From Streptococcaceae bacterium (GTDB lineage: Bacteria > Bacillota > Bacilli > Lactobacillales > Streptococcaceae), in NCBI GenBank assembly GCA_031253335.1, contig JAIRWF010000015.1:1-50613 (forward strand): a stretch of DNA of 50,613 nt. Reading direction: 5' to 3'. Each line of letters begins with the position of its first letter. Position 1 is the first letter of the stretch. The notes beneath the pieces are model-generated. The model saw only the letters and a program-made list of their open reading frames with translations. It searched no databases and was not told the DNA's origin. A program made the position numbers and the translations under genes. Below are positions 31,034-39,263 of the stretch, in pieces.

Positions 31034-31062
31034 TTGCGGAAAATTGGAAGATTTGATATAAT
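31034..31062 (+). promoter_or_regulatory. Strong promoter downstream of tgt
   Basis: TTGCGG, a 17-bp spacer and TGA-extended TATAAT. No start codon follows; the transcript would run through about 245 nt of hairpin-rich sequence into tRNA-Thr (31314). Confidence 0.75.
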
Positions 31063-31313
31063 AAATCGTTGCTCATTGAGCAATCTGGTTCAAAGCAATA
31101 CTCATTTGAGTGACTGCTTAATTAGCCGCTTTGGACTTCGTCCAAAGTAAATAAACGGCTCATTGCGCTGCCATCAAATTCGTAGCCCTTGCTTTTCACC
31201 TTTTGTTCCGCCGAGTTAGCTGCAGTCGCTAGCTGGATACACAGTATCCAGGTTGCGGATTGAGTTTGCGAAGCAAACAACCATACGTGCTCTTCGACGG
31301 AGCACGAGGCAAA
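31063..31313 (+). repeat. Hairpin-rich leader of tRNA-Thr with a duplicated tRNA 5' end
   Basis: Hairpins include TTGCTCA-TTGAGCAA near 31069, CTTTGGAC-TTC-GTCCAAAG (31129-31147) followed by TAAATAAAC as in the pstB element, CTGGATAC-ACA-GTATCCAG near 31233, GTTTGC-GA-AGCAAAC near 31265 and CGTGCTC-N7-GAGCACG near 31286. At 31210-31232 lies a degraded copy of the first 22 nt of tRNA-Thr. Confidence 0.75.
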
Positions 31314-31386
31314 GCCGAGTTAGCTCAGTCGGTAGAGCACATCACTCGTAACGATGGGGTCGTAGGTTCGATTCCTATACTCGGCA
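31314..31386 (+). tRNA. tRNA-Thr (anticodon CGT)
   Basis: A 73-nt cloverleaf. The acceptor GCCGAGT pairs with ACTCGGC, followed by discriminator A. The D-stem is GCTC/GAGC, the anticodon loop CTCGTAA, the T-arm GTAGG-TTCGATT-CCTAT. The top pair of the anticodon stem is a mismatch (A-C). CCA is not encoded. It reads ACG. The yajC gene follows 53 nt later and may be co-transcribed. Confidence 0.92.
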
Positions 31387-31439
31387 TCCTAAAGAGCGAG
31401 TTCTCCTCGCTTATTTTTATCAATAGAAAAGGAAAGTTT

Positions 31440-31820
31440 ATGAACAATTACATCTTTGTTGTTTTCATCATTGTCATGATTGCTTTAATGTGGTGGATGC
31501 AACGTCGTCAACGCCAACAGCAGCAAGCACAGCGCGAGAAGCTGAACACCATGGAAAAAGGCACAGAAGTCGTCACCATTGGTGGCTTGCATGGGAAGAT
31601 TGACGCCATTAACGACACAACGATTGATATCGACTGCGAAGGCGTCATCTTGACTTTTGAAAAGTCTGCTGTACGTCCTCCTGCACCACGTCCACAAGCT
31701 GTTCCGCAGCCAACGGCTACGCCTGCTTCAGTGGATTCTGCAGCCGATCAAGCCATCGCAGATGTGAAGTCTGAAGCGTCTGACGCAGCAGACAAGGCAG
31801 AAGACGGGATAGAGAAATAA
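31440..31820 (+). CDS. yajC: Preprotein translocase subunit YajC
   Basis: 126 residues from ATG 31440, preceded by AAAGGAAAG. There is one N-terminal membrane segment (about 4-20), then the conserved RRQRQQQQAQREKLNTM and GTEVVTIGGLHGKI regions of YajC, an accessory protein of SecDF. The C-terminal 45 residues are rich in Pro, Ala, Gln and acidic residues, longer than the minimal family member. A terminator follows. Confidence 0.92.
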   Translation: MNNYIFVVFIIVMIALMWWMQRRQRQQQQAQREKLNTMEKGTEVVTIGGLHGKIDAINDTTIDIDCEGVILTFEKSAVRPPAPRPQAVPQPTATPASVDSAADQAIADVKSEASDAADKAEDGIEK

Positions 31821-31855
31821 CTCTCAATGGCAACTCATTGCTAACATATCAAATC

Positions 31856-31880
31856 AAAAGCGCCTTTAGACGCTTTTTTA
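31856..31880 (+). terminator. yajC terminator
   Basis: AAAAGCG and CGCTTTT arms around an 8-nt loop, then TTT and a T-rich run. Confidence 0.82.
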
Positions 31881-31982
31881 TTTTAATAAGTAAAACTAAA
31901 ATTTTTTCAAAATTTATGATTTGTGAGTTTGTGTTAAGAAATAGGATTTATAATCACAACAATTTTAAGAAAGGGTAATTTT

Positions 31983-34418
31983 ATGGCAGAAACACAAACG
32001 TTACATCGGAAAACCAACTCTCATAAAGCCTGGTTCAAACGTTGGGATTTTTGGCTCGTCGCAATTCTTTTATTGGCTTTATTTTTAAATGCGTGGGGAA
32101 TATGGGACGCCGGCACTGCAAACGCTTATTACACGGCAGCGATCAAGTCAATGACTGAGAGCTGGAAAGCCTTTTGGTATGGCTCTTTAGACCCAAATAG
32201 CTATATCACTGTAGATAAGCCACCTGTTGCCCTCTGGTTTATGGCACTTTCTGCTAAGGTATTCGGGTTTCATGGCTGGTCAGTGGTCTTACCCAGTGTT
32301 CTTTTTGGGGTAGCTTCCTCATTTCTGATGTATCTCATGGTGAAGCCAAAGTTCGGCGCGTGGGCTGGACGTATTGCTGCATTTATCATCACGATTACTC
32401 CAATCGCTGTCGCAGATAACCGCACCAACAATATGGATGCGACGCTTGTCTTTTTCCTCTTATTAGGCATTTGGTTTTTACAGAAAGCTGTCGCTAAAAA
32501 GCAACTTCGTTATATTGTTCTTTCTTTTTTAGTGATTGGCATTGCCTATAACGTTAAGATGTTAGAAGCATTCATGATTCTTCCTGCGATGGTACTCTAT
32601 TATGTGATTGCTATTAAAGTTCCTTGGAAGAAAATGCTTGTATGGGGAGCTGTGGGCCTTGCAGTGCTTGGCGTCAGCTCCTTTACTTATACAGTAATTG
32701 TAGATGCGACGCCTGCAAGTGAACGTCCTTATATCGGCTCAACCGAGGACAACTCCCTTTTAGACTTAGCTTTTGGCTATAACGGAACCGAAAGACTTTT
32801 GGGCCAGACGACAGGGACTGGTGGGGCTTTTCCTGGCATGAATAGTAACTCAAAAGACAAGACAATGACCTTTGGCGGTATTGAGTTTACTCAAGGAAAG
32901 GGGGGGAATTTTACGCCACCTTCTGGAACGACAGGAAAAGGAGGATCTGGAGCAGGAGGCGGTATCGTAGGAGCCTTTAATATCGGGACAGCTGGTGTGC
33001 TACGTGTCTTCCAGTCTGACTTGGGGCCAATGGCTTCTTGGTTCTTGCCAGCTGCTCTCATCGGGATATTTGTGGGTCTCTTTGCGACAAGACGGCGTAA
33101 GCAAAAGATTCTTGAGCTCAATGATAAGCAGAAAGAAACATTATTGTGGGCAGGTTGGTTAATTCCTGTCGTTGCGTTCTTTGATGTGGCTGGCTTTTTC
33201 CACCCTTATTACTTGAACATGCTAGCGGCTCCTATTGCTGCTCTAACAGCCATCGCTCTTGTTGAGCTCAGTCGCAAGATTAGAGGAGCTAAGGAGCAAG
33301 CTGAAGGCACAGAAAGTACTAAGGGTGGAGCATTACTTGCAAAAATCACAATGGCACTAGTGATCTTTGGGACTCTCTTTTTACAGGCCTATTATGCGTG
33401 GAGTTATTATCCAAGCTTAGTCATTGGTCTTGGGATTGCCTCCGTCTTGATCGCTCTATGGTGGTTCTTGCCATTTGGCTCGGTCAAGGTAAAAACAGCC
33501 TTTACGATTGCTGTACTCTCAGTCTTAACGGGCTGGTGGGCATTGACACCTACGCTTTCTCACGAGTCTGCTCAGATTCCTACAGTTGGTCCGTCTCTTC
33601 TTGGAGAAACGACAGGAGGTATGGCTCGAGGCATGTCTCGATCCTCAGATAGCAAGGTCCTCAGCTATACAGAAAAACATCAAGGCACTGCTAACTATCT
33701 CTTTGCGACGGTAAATGCTTCTACTGCGGCTCCATATATTATAGATTCTGGGAAATCTGTCATGGCTTTAGGTGGTTTTAATGGAACGGATCCATCTATC
33801 ACACTTAACCAATTCAAAGAGCTCGTCAAAGAAGGCAAAGTCAAATACTTCCTTGCAGGAGGTGGCATGGGAGGTGGTATGGGAGGAAGTTCTACAGGTG
33901 CTACTGGGGAAATCAATCAGATTGTAGAGTGGATTGAGAAAAATGCAAAGACCGTCTCCTCTGTATCTAACTCATCTAGCACGAGTAACTTAGAGACTGC
34001 TACAAACGCTTCTAACGAAGAAATACCTAGCGGCGCCGAGATGCCCAGCCTTGGAGAAATGCCTAGCATAGGTGGTTTCCCAGGAATGCAAGCCCCATCA
34101 GGAGGGCAAATGCCTAGTGGTGGAGAATTCCCTGGTGGCGGTTCTGGTACCATGAATCCACCAAGCACTGCAGAAAGTTCCAAACTTTCCACTAGTGAAC
34201 AAAAAGAACTCCAGTCTCTAATGAATAAAGAAAGAAAGGGAACGCTCAGTGGCAGCGAGAAAAAAGAACTTCAAAGTTTGCTGAAAAAATCTGGAATGTC
34301 TGGAAATCCTTCAGGAAGTCAAGAAGGCCTTGGTGGTGCCCAAGGTGGGGCGGTGCAAAGCACAACTTTGTATGATCTAACGACAATTTCTTCTAGTGCA
34401 TTAAAGACAAGTAACTAG
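31983..34418 (+). CDS. GT39/PMT-like membrane glycosyltransferase with a low-complexity tail
   Basis: 811 residues. The first half has many hydrophobic segments with the ArnT/PMT-like opening (FWLVAILLLALFLNAWGI, then WDAGTANAYYTAAIKSM and the loop DPNSYITVDKPPVALWF). Such enzymes move sugars from polyprenyl-phosphate donors outside the membrane. A Gly/Ser/Thr-rich loop (about 300-325) follows NDxAGFFHPYY-like membrane segments. Residues about 675-800 are rich in Met, Pro, Gly, Ser (repeats such as GEMPS, GQMPS and GEFPG) and then Lys/Glu. The start has AAGAAAGGG. Single gene between two terminators. The acceptor is unknown. Confidence 0.82.
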   Translation: MAETQTLHRKTNSHKAWFKRWDFWLVAILLLALFLNAWGIWDAGTANAYYTAAIKSMTESWKAFWYGSLDPNSYITVDKPPVALWFMALSAKVFGFHGWSVVLPSVLFGVASSFLMYLMVKPKFGAWAGRIAAFIITITPIAVADNRTNNMDATLVFFLLLGIWFLQKAVAKKQLRYIVLSFLVIGIAYNVKMLEAFMILPAMVLYYVIAIKVPWKKMLVWGAVGLAVLGVSSFTYTVIVDATPASERPYIGSTEDNSLLDLAFGYNGTERLLGQTTGTGGAFPGMNSNSKDKTMTFGGIEFTQGKGGNFTPPSGTTGKGGSGAGGGIVGAFNIGTAGVLRVFQSDLGPMASWFLPAALIGIFVGLFATRRRKQKILELNDKQKETLLWAGWLIPVVAFFDVAGFFHPYYLNMLAAPIAALTAIALVELSRKIRGAKEQAEGTESTKGGALLAKITMALVIFGTLFLQAYYAWSYYPSLVIGLGIASVLIALWWFLPFGSVKVKTAFTIAVLSVLTGWWALTPTLSHESAQIPTVGPSLLGETTGGMARGMSRSSDSKVLSYTEKHQGTANYLFATVNASTAAPYIIDSGKSVMALGGFNGTDPSITLNQFKELVKEGKVKYFLAGGGMGGGMGGSSTGATGEINQIVEWIEKNAKTVSSVSNSSSTSNLETATNASNEEIPSGAEMPSLGEMPSIGGFPGMQAPSGGQMPSGGEFPGGGSGTMNPPSTAESSKLSTSEQKELQSLMNKERKGTLSGSEKKELQSLLKKSGMSGNPSGSQEGLGGAQGGAVQSTTLYDLTTISSSALKTSN

Positions 34419-34429
34419 TGACGTATCTA

Positions 34430-34456
34430 AAAAGAGCTGAAAGGCTCTTTTTTCTT
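34430..34456 (+). terminator. Terminator of the GT39-type gene
   Basis: AAAGAGC-TGAAAG-GCTCTTT followed by a T run. Confidence 0.85.
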
Positions 34457-34535
34457 ACAAAAATGTAAGGCAACTTGCCATGATTTGAAATGAATTCGTC
34501 CGAGACGTTTATCTTTCGAGAATGCCTCTCTGGCG

Positions 34536-34544
34536 TGGTATAAT
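34536..34544 (+). promoter_or_regulatory. Extended -10 of uppS, leaderless arrangement
   Basis: TGGTATAAT ends 7 nt before ATG 34552. There is no ribosome binding site. Confidence 0.7.
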
Positions 34545-34551
34545 AAAGAAT

Positions 34552-35256
34552 ATGACAGAAAGTCAGAAAATCCCGCGGCACGTGGCGGTTATCATGGATG
34601 GAAACGGCCGCTGGGCGAAGGCGCAAGGGAAGCCACGTGTTTTTGGACACAAGGCGGGGATGGACGCCGTCGAGCGCACAGCGATTTACGCCCAGAAACG
34701 CGGCATTGATGTGCTGACGGTTTATGCTTTTTCGACGGAGAACTGGTCGCGGCCGATGGATGAGGTGAAATTCATCATGTCGCTCCCGATTGACTTCTAC
34801 AAGCGCTTTGTGCCTGTTTTAAACCGTGAGAATATCCGCATTGGCATGATTGGGGATCGCGAAGGTGTGCCAGATGCGACGCTGAAAGCGATTGACCAAG
34901 CAGCGGTAGATACCGCACAGAATACGGGGATGTTGCTGAATTTTGCGATGAATTATGGCGGGCGGGCTGAGATTTTGCAAGCCATCAGAAAACTTGCAAA
35001 TTCTGACATGGACTTGTCAGCGCTGACAGAAGAAAAATTTTCTGACGCGATGTACACGTCTGGCTTGCCAGACCCTGATCTCATTATCCGCACATCAGGC
35101 GAGCTGCGCTTGTCGAATTTCTTGCCTTGGCAGAGCGTGTATAGCGAGCTGTATTTTACGGATGTGCTCTGGCCAGATTTTGATGAGGCGGAGTTAGATA
35201 AGGCGCTCGAGGAATTTAAGAAACGGGATCGGCGTATAGGAGGACTGTCCAAATGA
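34552..35256 (+). CDS. uppS: Undecaprenyl diphosphate synthase
   Basis: Makes the C55 lipid carrier for cell-wall synthesis from farnesyl and isopentenyl diphosphates. It has 234 residues from ATG 34552. The catalytic motif is HVAVIMDGNGRWA with Asp16, and the C-terminal PDPDLIIRTSGELRLSNFLPWQ holds the substrate-binding arginines. An upstream start (34522) is excluded because the promoter overlaps it. The stop overlaps the cdsA start by 4 nt. One palindrome, TGTCAGCGCTGACA, lies at 35015-35028. Confidence 0.96.
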   Translation: MTESQKIPRHVAVIMDGNGRWAKAQGKPRVFGHKAGMDAVERTAIYAQKRGIDVLTVYAFSTENWSRPMDEVKFIMSLPIDFYKRFVPVLNRENIRIGMIGDREGVPDATLKAIDQAAVDTAQNTGMLLNFAMNYGGRAEILQAIRKLANSDMDLSALTEEKFSDAMYTSGLPDPDLIIRTSGELRLSNFLPWQSVYSELYFTDVLWPDFDEAELDKALEEFKKRDRRIGGLSK

Positions 35257-36047
35257 TACAACGTACTATTACAGCGGTCGTTGCGGGTGTTGCTTTTATT
35301 GCCGTCCTTGTTTGGGGTGGCATTGCACTTAATCTATTGACAGGTGTCCTTGCTATTCTAGTAACCTCGGAGTTTTTCCGCATGAAGGGCTTGAGACTCC
35401 TGTCCTTTGAGGGAGTTTTGATTGCTGCCGCAGGTGCTGCGCTTGCAATGCCTGGACTTTCTAGCCTTTTACATTTGGATAGTTCAGGACCTTTTCTTCT
35501 ATTTGCGCTATTTGTGATGGTGCTCCTTGCTGCGACGGTGTTTGCCAAAGGGACTTACAGCTTTGAAGATCTTGCTTTCCCATTTTTTGTGGCCTTTTAT
35601 GCAGGCTTGGGCTTTCAATGCCTTGTGTTGGCGCGAAATTTATCGCTATTTATCGTACTTCTAGCCGTGGCAATGGTGTGGGCAACAGATATTTTTGCCT
35701 ATCTTGTCGGTCGGCAGTTCGGCAGGCGTAAGCTCATCCCTGAAGTTTCGCCAAGCAAGACCATCGAAGGCTCGATTGGCGGTATTTTAGGGGCTGTGGT
35801 TGTTGCGTTGATTTTGCTCACCGTCTTTCATAGTCAAGCGCCCCAGCTAGGCTATGTACGGATGATTATTTATGCTGTTCTTTTCTCAGCGGCAGGGCAG
35901 ATGGGTGATCTCGTCGAATCCGCAATCAAGCGCCGCTACGGCGTGAAAGATTCAGGGAACATCCTTCCAGGTCACGGTGGCATCTTTGACCGTTTCGACA
36001 GCATGCTCTTCGTCCTTCCCCTGATGCATTTATTGGGACTTTTCTGA
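35253..36047 (+). CDS. cdsA: Phosphatidate cytidylyltransferase
   Basis: Makes CDP-diacylglycerol for phospholipid synthesis. It has 264 residues with about seven or eight membrane segments. The family signature is complete at the C-terminus: SPSKTIEGSIGG near 168-179, MGDLVESAIKRRYGVKDSG near 212-230, and LPGHGGIFDRFDSM near 233-246. Coupled to uppS and followed by a terminator. Confidence 0.96.
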   Translation: MIQRTITAVVAGVAFIAVLVWGGIALNLLTGVLAILVTSEFFRMKGLRLLSFEGVLIAAAGAALAMPGLSSLLHLDSSGPFLLFALFVMVLLAATVFAKGTYSFEDLAFPFFVAFYAGLGFQCLVLARNLSLFIVLLAVAMVWATDIFAYLVGRQFGRRKLIPEVSPSKTIEGSIGGILGAVVVALILLTVFHSQAPQLGYVRMIIYAVLFSAAGQMGDLVESAIKRRYGVKDSGNILPGHGGIFDRFDSMLFVLPLMHLLGLF

Positions 36048-36073
36048 AGTATTAAACGTTACAAATTGTCCAT

Positions 36074-36107
36074 AAGCGCTTGTGAAGCGCTTTTTTCATG
36101 TTATAAT
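36074..36107 (+). promoter_or_regulatory. cdsA terminator overlapping the rseP promoter
   Basis: AAGCGCTT-GTG-AAGCGCTT then TTTT (36074-36096) is a terminator for uppS-cdsA. TTGTGA (36080-36085), a 16-bp spacer and TGT-extended TATAAT (36102-36107) use the same bases as a promoter for rseP. Confidence 0.75.
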
Positions 36108-36113
36108 AAAACC

Positions 36114-37430
36114 ATGCAAATTATCATCAACGTCATCGTTTTCATCATTGTTTTCGGCGTCATCGTGGCGATTCACGAGTACGGGCACCTCTGGTTCGCA
36201 AAGCGCGCGGGAATTCTCGTGCGCGAGTATGCGATTGGTATGGGGCCGCTCCTTTTCAGCCATCGTGCGAAAGACGGGACCCTCTACAGTATCCGCATGC
36301 TCCCCGTAGGCGGTTACGTGCGCATGGCGGGCTGGGGCGATGATGCGACGGAGATTAAAAAAGGTGCACCTGCGGCGATTGTTTTGGGAAATGGGCAAGA
36401 GGGAGCTTCAAGTATATCCGCAGAGCCTTCACAAGCACTTACCACAGAGCCAGGCCTTGTGACCCGCATCAACCTATCCGAAAAAATCGAGCTGGAAAAT
36501 GCCATTCCCATGCTCGTCACAGCTTATGACTTTGTGGATGACCTTTTCATTGAGGGTGAAGTTGCGGGCGAGGTCAAGCGCTACAGCATTTCTCATGAAG
36601 CGACGGTCATCGAAGAAGACGGCACCGAGCTCAAAATCGCACCGAAAGACGTGCAATACCAATCCGCAACAGTCTGGGGCAAGATTACGACGAACTTCGC
36701 AGGACCACTCAACAACTTCATTTTGGGACTTGTGGCCTTTATCCTTGTCGTGTTCATGCAAGGCGGCGTACCCAGCAACAGCAACCAAATCGGGCAAGTG
36801 GAGAAAGGCTCGCCAGCTGCTGTGGCAGGCTTGCAGGCGGGCGATAAGTTGACGGAAATCGGTGGCAAGTCCGTGTCCAATTGGACGGAGTTGACGTCTG
36901 CCATTACGTCCGACACCTCAGGCAAGAAGTTAGATGTCCAGTTCACACGAAATGGTGAGAAAAAAACGACGACCGTCACCCCCAAAGAAATCGACGGCAG
37001 CTATAAATTTGGTGTGACAAACAGTATCAAAACTGACCTCTGGAGCAAGATTTCAGGCGGATTTAGCATGACGATTGATGCGATGGGCTTGATTGGGCGC
37101 GCTTTGGGACATCTTTTCACGCATCCGAGCCTTAATCAACTGGGCGGACCTGTGGCGATTTTTCAAGCGACTGGTCAAGCGGCGCAAGGCGGCTTTATCT
37201 CGGTCCTTGGCTTTCTCGCACTTCTCTCCATCAACCTCGGCATTGTCAACCTTATCCCGATTCCAGCACTCGATGGTGGGAAAATCGTGCTGAATATCAT
37301 CGAATGGATTCGCCGCAAGCCGATGAAACCAGAACACGAGTCGATTGTGACAATGGTCGGGGCGGTCTTCATGATTGTCCTCATGCTCGCTGTGACCTGG
37401 AACGACATCATGCGCGCGATTGGGCATTAG
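36114..37430 (+). CDS. rseP: Site-2 zinc metalloprotease RseP/Eep
   Basis: Intramembrane protease that cleaves signal-peptide remnants, pheromone precursors and anti-sigma factors. It has 438 residues from ATG 36114, which is 6 nt after a -10 box; the longer frame crosses the terminator. The zinc site HEYGH is at 21-25, with the third ligand in IPALDGGKIV near 384-393. NFAGPLNNFILG starts the second core membrane segment and a PDZ domain spans about 225-300. In related cocci Eep matures peptide pheromones, so it could matter for the Rgg and peptide loci nearby. Confidence 0.95.
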   Translation: MQIIINVIVFIIVFGVIVAIHEYGHLWFAKRAGILVREYAIGMGPLLFSHRAKDGTLYSIRMLPVGGYVRMAGWGDDATEIKKGAPAAIVLGNGQEGASSISAEPSQALTTEPGLVTRINLSEKIELENAIPMLVTAYDFVDDLFIEGEVAGEVKRYSISHEATVIEEDGTELKIAPKDVQYQSATVWGKITTNFAGPLNNFILGLVAFILVVFMQGGVPSNSNQIGQVEKGSPAAVAGLQAGDKLTEIGGKSVSNWTELTSAITSDTSGKKLDVQFTRNGEKKTTTVTPKEIDGSYKFGVTNSIKTDLWSKISGGFSMTIDAMGLIGRALGHLFTHPSLNQLGGPVAIFQATGQAAQGGFISVLGFLALLSINLGIVNLIPIPALDGGKIVLNIIEWIRRKPMKPEHESIVTMVGAVFMIVLMLAVTWNDIMRAIGH

Positions 37431-37433
37431 CAT

Positions 37434-37482
37434 TTAAAAAATGTAACCGAAAAAACAGCTTGTTCGAGCTGTTTTTCTTATT
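37434..37482. terminator. rseP terminator, left copy of the island-flanking repeat
   Basis: AAAAACAGCT-TGTTCG-AGCTGTTTTT with T runs on both strands. The 49 bp TTAAAAAATGTAAC...TTTTTCTTATT are nearly identical to 41705-41750 except in the loop. Confidence 0.88.
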
Positions 37483-37495
37483 AAGGCATTTAAAA

Positions 37496-38068
37496 TTATA
37501 AGACTTCTTCGTTTAATAGCTCAGCGGGAGATAGTTTCATCAGGTAAAGAAATTTATCCTTAAACAAAATAGGGGTCTCGGGCTGGGGACTTCGCATCCA
37601 TTGTGAGAGAATCGCTAAAATTTGTCGTAGGACTAAATTTGCAGTATATCTTGGCTCTAACAGTTGACTACTGTCAGTTTGGATATATTTTTCTAAGATT
37701 GGCGAGTATGTGTTTTCTAAATAAGCTATCCAGCCAGAATAGAGTATATCCCCATATAAAGCCGCTTGAAATGTTCTATTTTCGTATATAAGGGGCAAAA
37801 CTTCTAATGCAAAAAATTTTAAGAAGCCTTTATTTTTCTGACTTACAAAATGTTTTATTTTTTCTTGCCCATCTTGATCGACGTAGAGTTGCATCGCTTT
37901 TATCAGCTCATCAACACTTTTATAATATGTTTGATATAGAGATTGCCTTGTCATCGCTGCGTGAGCGGCAATCTTAGGTAATGTAATCTCTGAAAATGAG
38001 CTAACTTCTTTAGTTGTTTGGCAAAATGCCCCAAAAATACGAATATCAGTACTTGAATAGCTAATCAT
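37496..38068 (-). CDS. TetR/AcrR-family regulator
   Basis: 190 residues, with a strong GGAGG before the ATG. The N-terminal helix-turn-helix is atypically worded (ITLPKIAAHAAMTRQSLYQTYYKSVDELI, about 28-56) but fits TetR. The rest is a ligand-binding/dimer domain. It is divergent from the secreted-peptide gene. TTGACA-type palindromes at 38142 and 38209 are its likely operators. Codon use is AT-rich, as in the rest of the island. Confidence 0.87.
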   Translation of the reverse strand: MISYSSTDIRIFGAFCQTTKEVSSFSEITLPKIAAHAAMTRQSLYQTYYKSVDELIKAMQLYVDQDGQEKIKHFVSQKNKGFLKFFALEVLPLIYENRTFQAALYGDILYSGWIAYLENTYSPILEKYIQTDSSQLLEPRYTANLVLRQILAILSQWMRSPQPETPILFKDKFLYLMKLSPAELLNEEVL

Positions 38069-38141
38069 ACTCCTCCATTAAAATAAGTTTAAATAATTAT
38101 ATCTATTTATTTAATCTTTTTCAAGTTATAATCATGTTTTG

Positions 38142-38261
38142 TGTTGACACGTGTCAACAGTTATTTTCTTGAAATAGCATTAAATCAACTGCTTCAAGGA
38201 TTTAGTGCTTGACACCTGTCAATAACTAGCACTTGAATGCGTGAACGAGAAGTCATAAAAT
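38142..38261 (+). promoter_or_regulatory. Two palindromic operators and the promoter of the secreted-peptide operon
   Basis: TGTTGACACGTGTCAACA (38142-38159) is a perfect 18-bp palindrome and TTGACA-CC-TGTCAA (38209-38222) is a second one of the same core. Downstream are TTGAAT (38233-38238), a 17-bp spacer and TAAAAT (38256-38261), about 35 nt before the ribosome binding site of the peptide gene. The arrangement suits repression by the divergent TetR protein. Confidence 0.75.
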
Positions 38262-38301
38262 TTACTTGTAACAAAAATAAAAAATTTAGAAGGAATCTTT
38301 T

Positions 38302-38613
38302 ATGAAGTTTAGAAAAGTTGTTTCTACTGGTTTTCTAGCATTAAGCCTTTTAGGTGCTGCTAGTGTGGTAAGTTCTGTTGTGGTAAATGCGTCCACACCT
38401 CTAACCAAGCGTGTAAATGGTCGTTACTATTTTGATAAAAACAGATTCACTGGTAGCATCAGTAACTTTAATTACGGTAGGCCTTTCTGGGTGCCACAGA
38501 ATGCAAAGTTTGCTTATTGCGGATCACCTTATGTATCATCATGGGGCTGGAATTATACACGATATGCAGAAGTTTATTATTATACGTTTGCTGGACACAC
38601 TTATCATGATTAA
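38302..38613 (+). CDS. Small secreted aromatic-rich peptide, possible bacteriocin/toxin
   Basis: 103 residues with GAAGGAA before the ATG. Residues 1-30 form a clear Sec signal peptide (KFRKVV, hydrophobic core, VNA at the predicted cleavage site). The 73-residue mature part is rich in Tyr, Phe, Trp, Gly and Asn, has a single Cys (Cys73 of the precursor), and no membrane segment. It is followed at once by ABC genes, an order reminiscent of lactococcin 972-type bacteriocins (Sec-secreted peptide plus ABC immunity). The sequence itself does not clearly match that family. Function is inferred from context only. Confidence 0.7.
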   Translation: MKFRKVVSTGFLALSLLGAASVVSSVVVNASTPLTKRVNGRYYFDKNRFTGSISNFNYGRPFWVPQNAKFAYCGSPYVSSWGWNYTRYAEVYYYTFAGHTYHD

Positions 38614-38648
38614 AAATGCAGGTTATAACCTGTATTTTTTGGAGACTT

Positions 38649-39263
38649 ATGCTTGAGATAAAAAATTTAACAATCAAAACAAGACAACCTATTTTAAAAA
38701 ACTATAGTGGAAATTTTGAAATGGGTAAATTGTATGGACTTGTAGCAACAAACGGTGCCGGCAAAACAACGTTTTTTCGTGCGATAATGGGCTTAATAAA
38801 ATACAAAGGAAAAATTCGCTTCGACGGGCAAGATATCCAGAATGAAAAACAAAATTTCTTTTATTTTGAAACGAGTGCATGGCTAGACGTTAATCTAAGT
38901 GGGATGGACTATCTGACTTTTGTGAGGCGTGAATGGAATTCTAATGCTGATATTTCTGTAGTAGTTTCTTATTGGGAGATGGAAGATTATATTTACCTCC
39001 CTATCAAGAAATATTCTTTAGGAATGAAACAAAAGCTTATTATCGCTATGTATCAGGTAAGTCAGGCAAGGTTTATGCTAATGGATGAAATTACAAATGG
39101 GCTAGACACACCTAGTCGGGCCTTGCTATTTTCAGCATTGAAAGACATGTTAAAGCAGGGCGCTGGTATTCTATTGAGTTCACACTATAATGAGGATATT
39201 TTGCCAATTTGCGACTTCTTAATGACTTTAGAAAATCAAGAAATGCGGGTTGAAAAATTATGA
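38649..39263 (+). CDS. ABC ATPase with non-canonical Walker A, BcrA-like
   Basis: 204 residues from ATG 38649 (TTGGAG upstream), shorter than most such ATPases. Walker A reads ATNGAGKT at 33-40, with Ala where Gly is usual. The signature is YSLGMKQK at 122-129, as in bacitracin/bacteriocin-immunity transporters; Walker B FMLMDE is at 142-147 and the switch His at 179 (SSHYNEDI). A normal Q-loop is not obvious. It follows the secreted peptide by 35 bp and overlaps the permease start by 4 nt. Probably immunity or export. Confidence 0.85.
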   Translation: MLEIKNLTIKTRQPILKNYSGNFEMGKLYGLVATNGAGKTTFFRAIMGLIKYKGKIRFDGQDIQNEKQNFFYFETSAWLDVNLSGMDYLTFVRREWNSNADISVVVSYWEMEDYIYLPIKKYSLGMKQKLIIAMYQVSQARFMLMDEITNGLDTPSRALLFSALKDMLKQGAGILLSSHYNEDILPICDFLMTLENQEMRVEKL

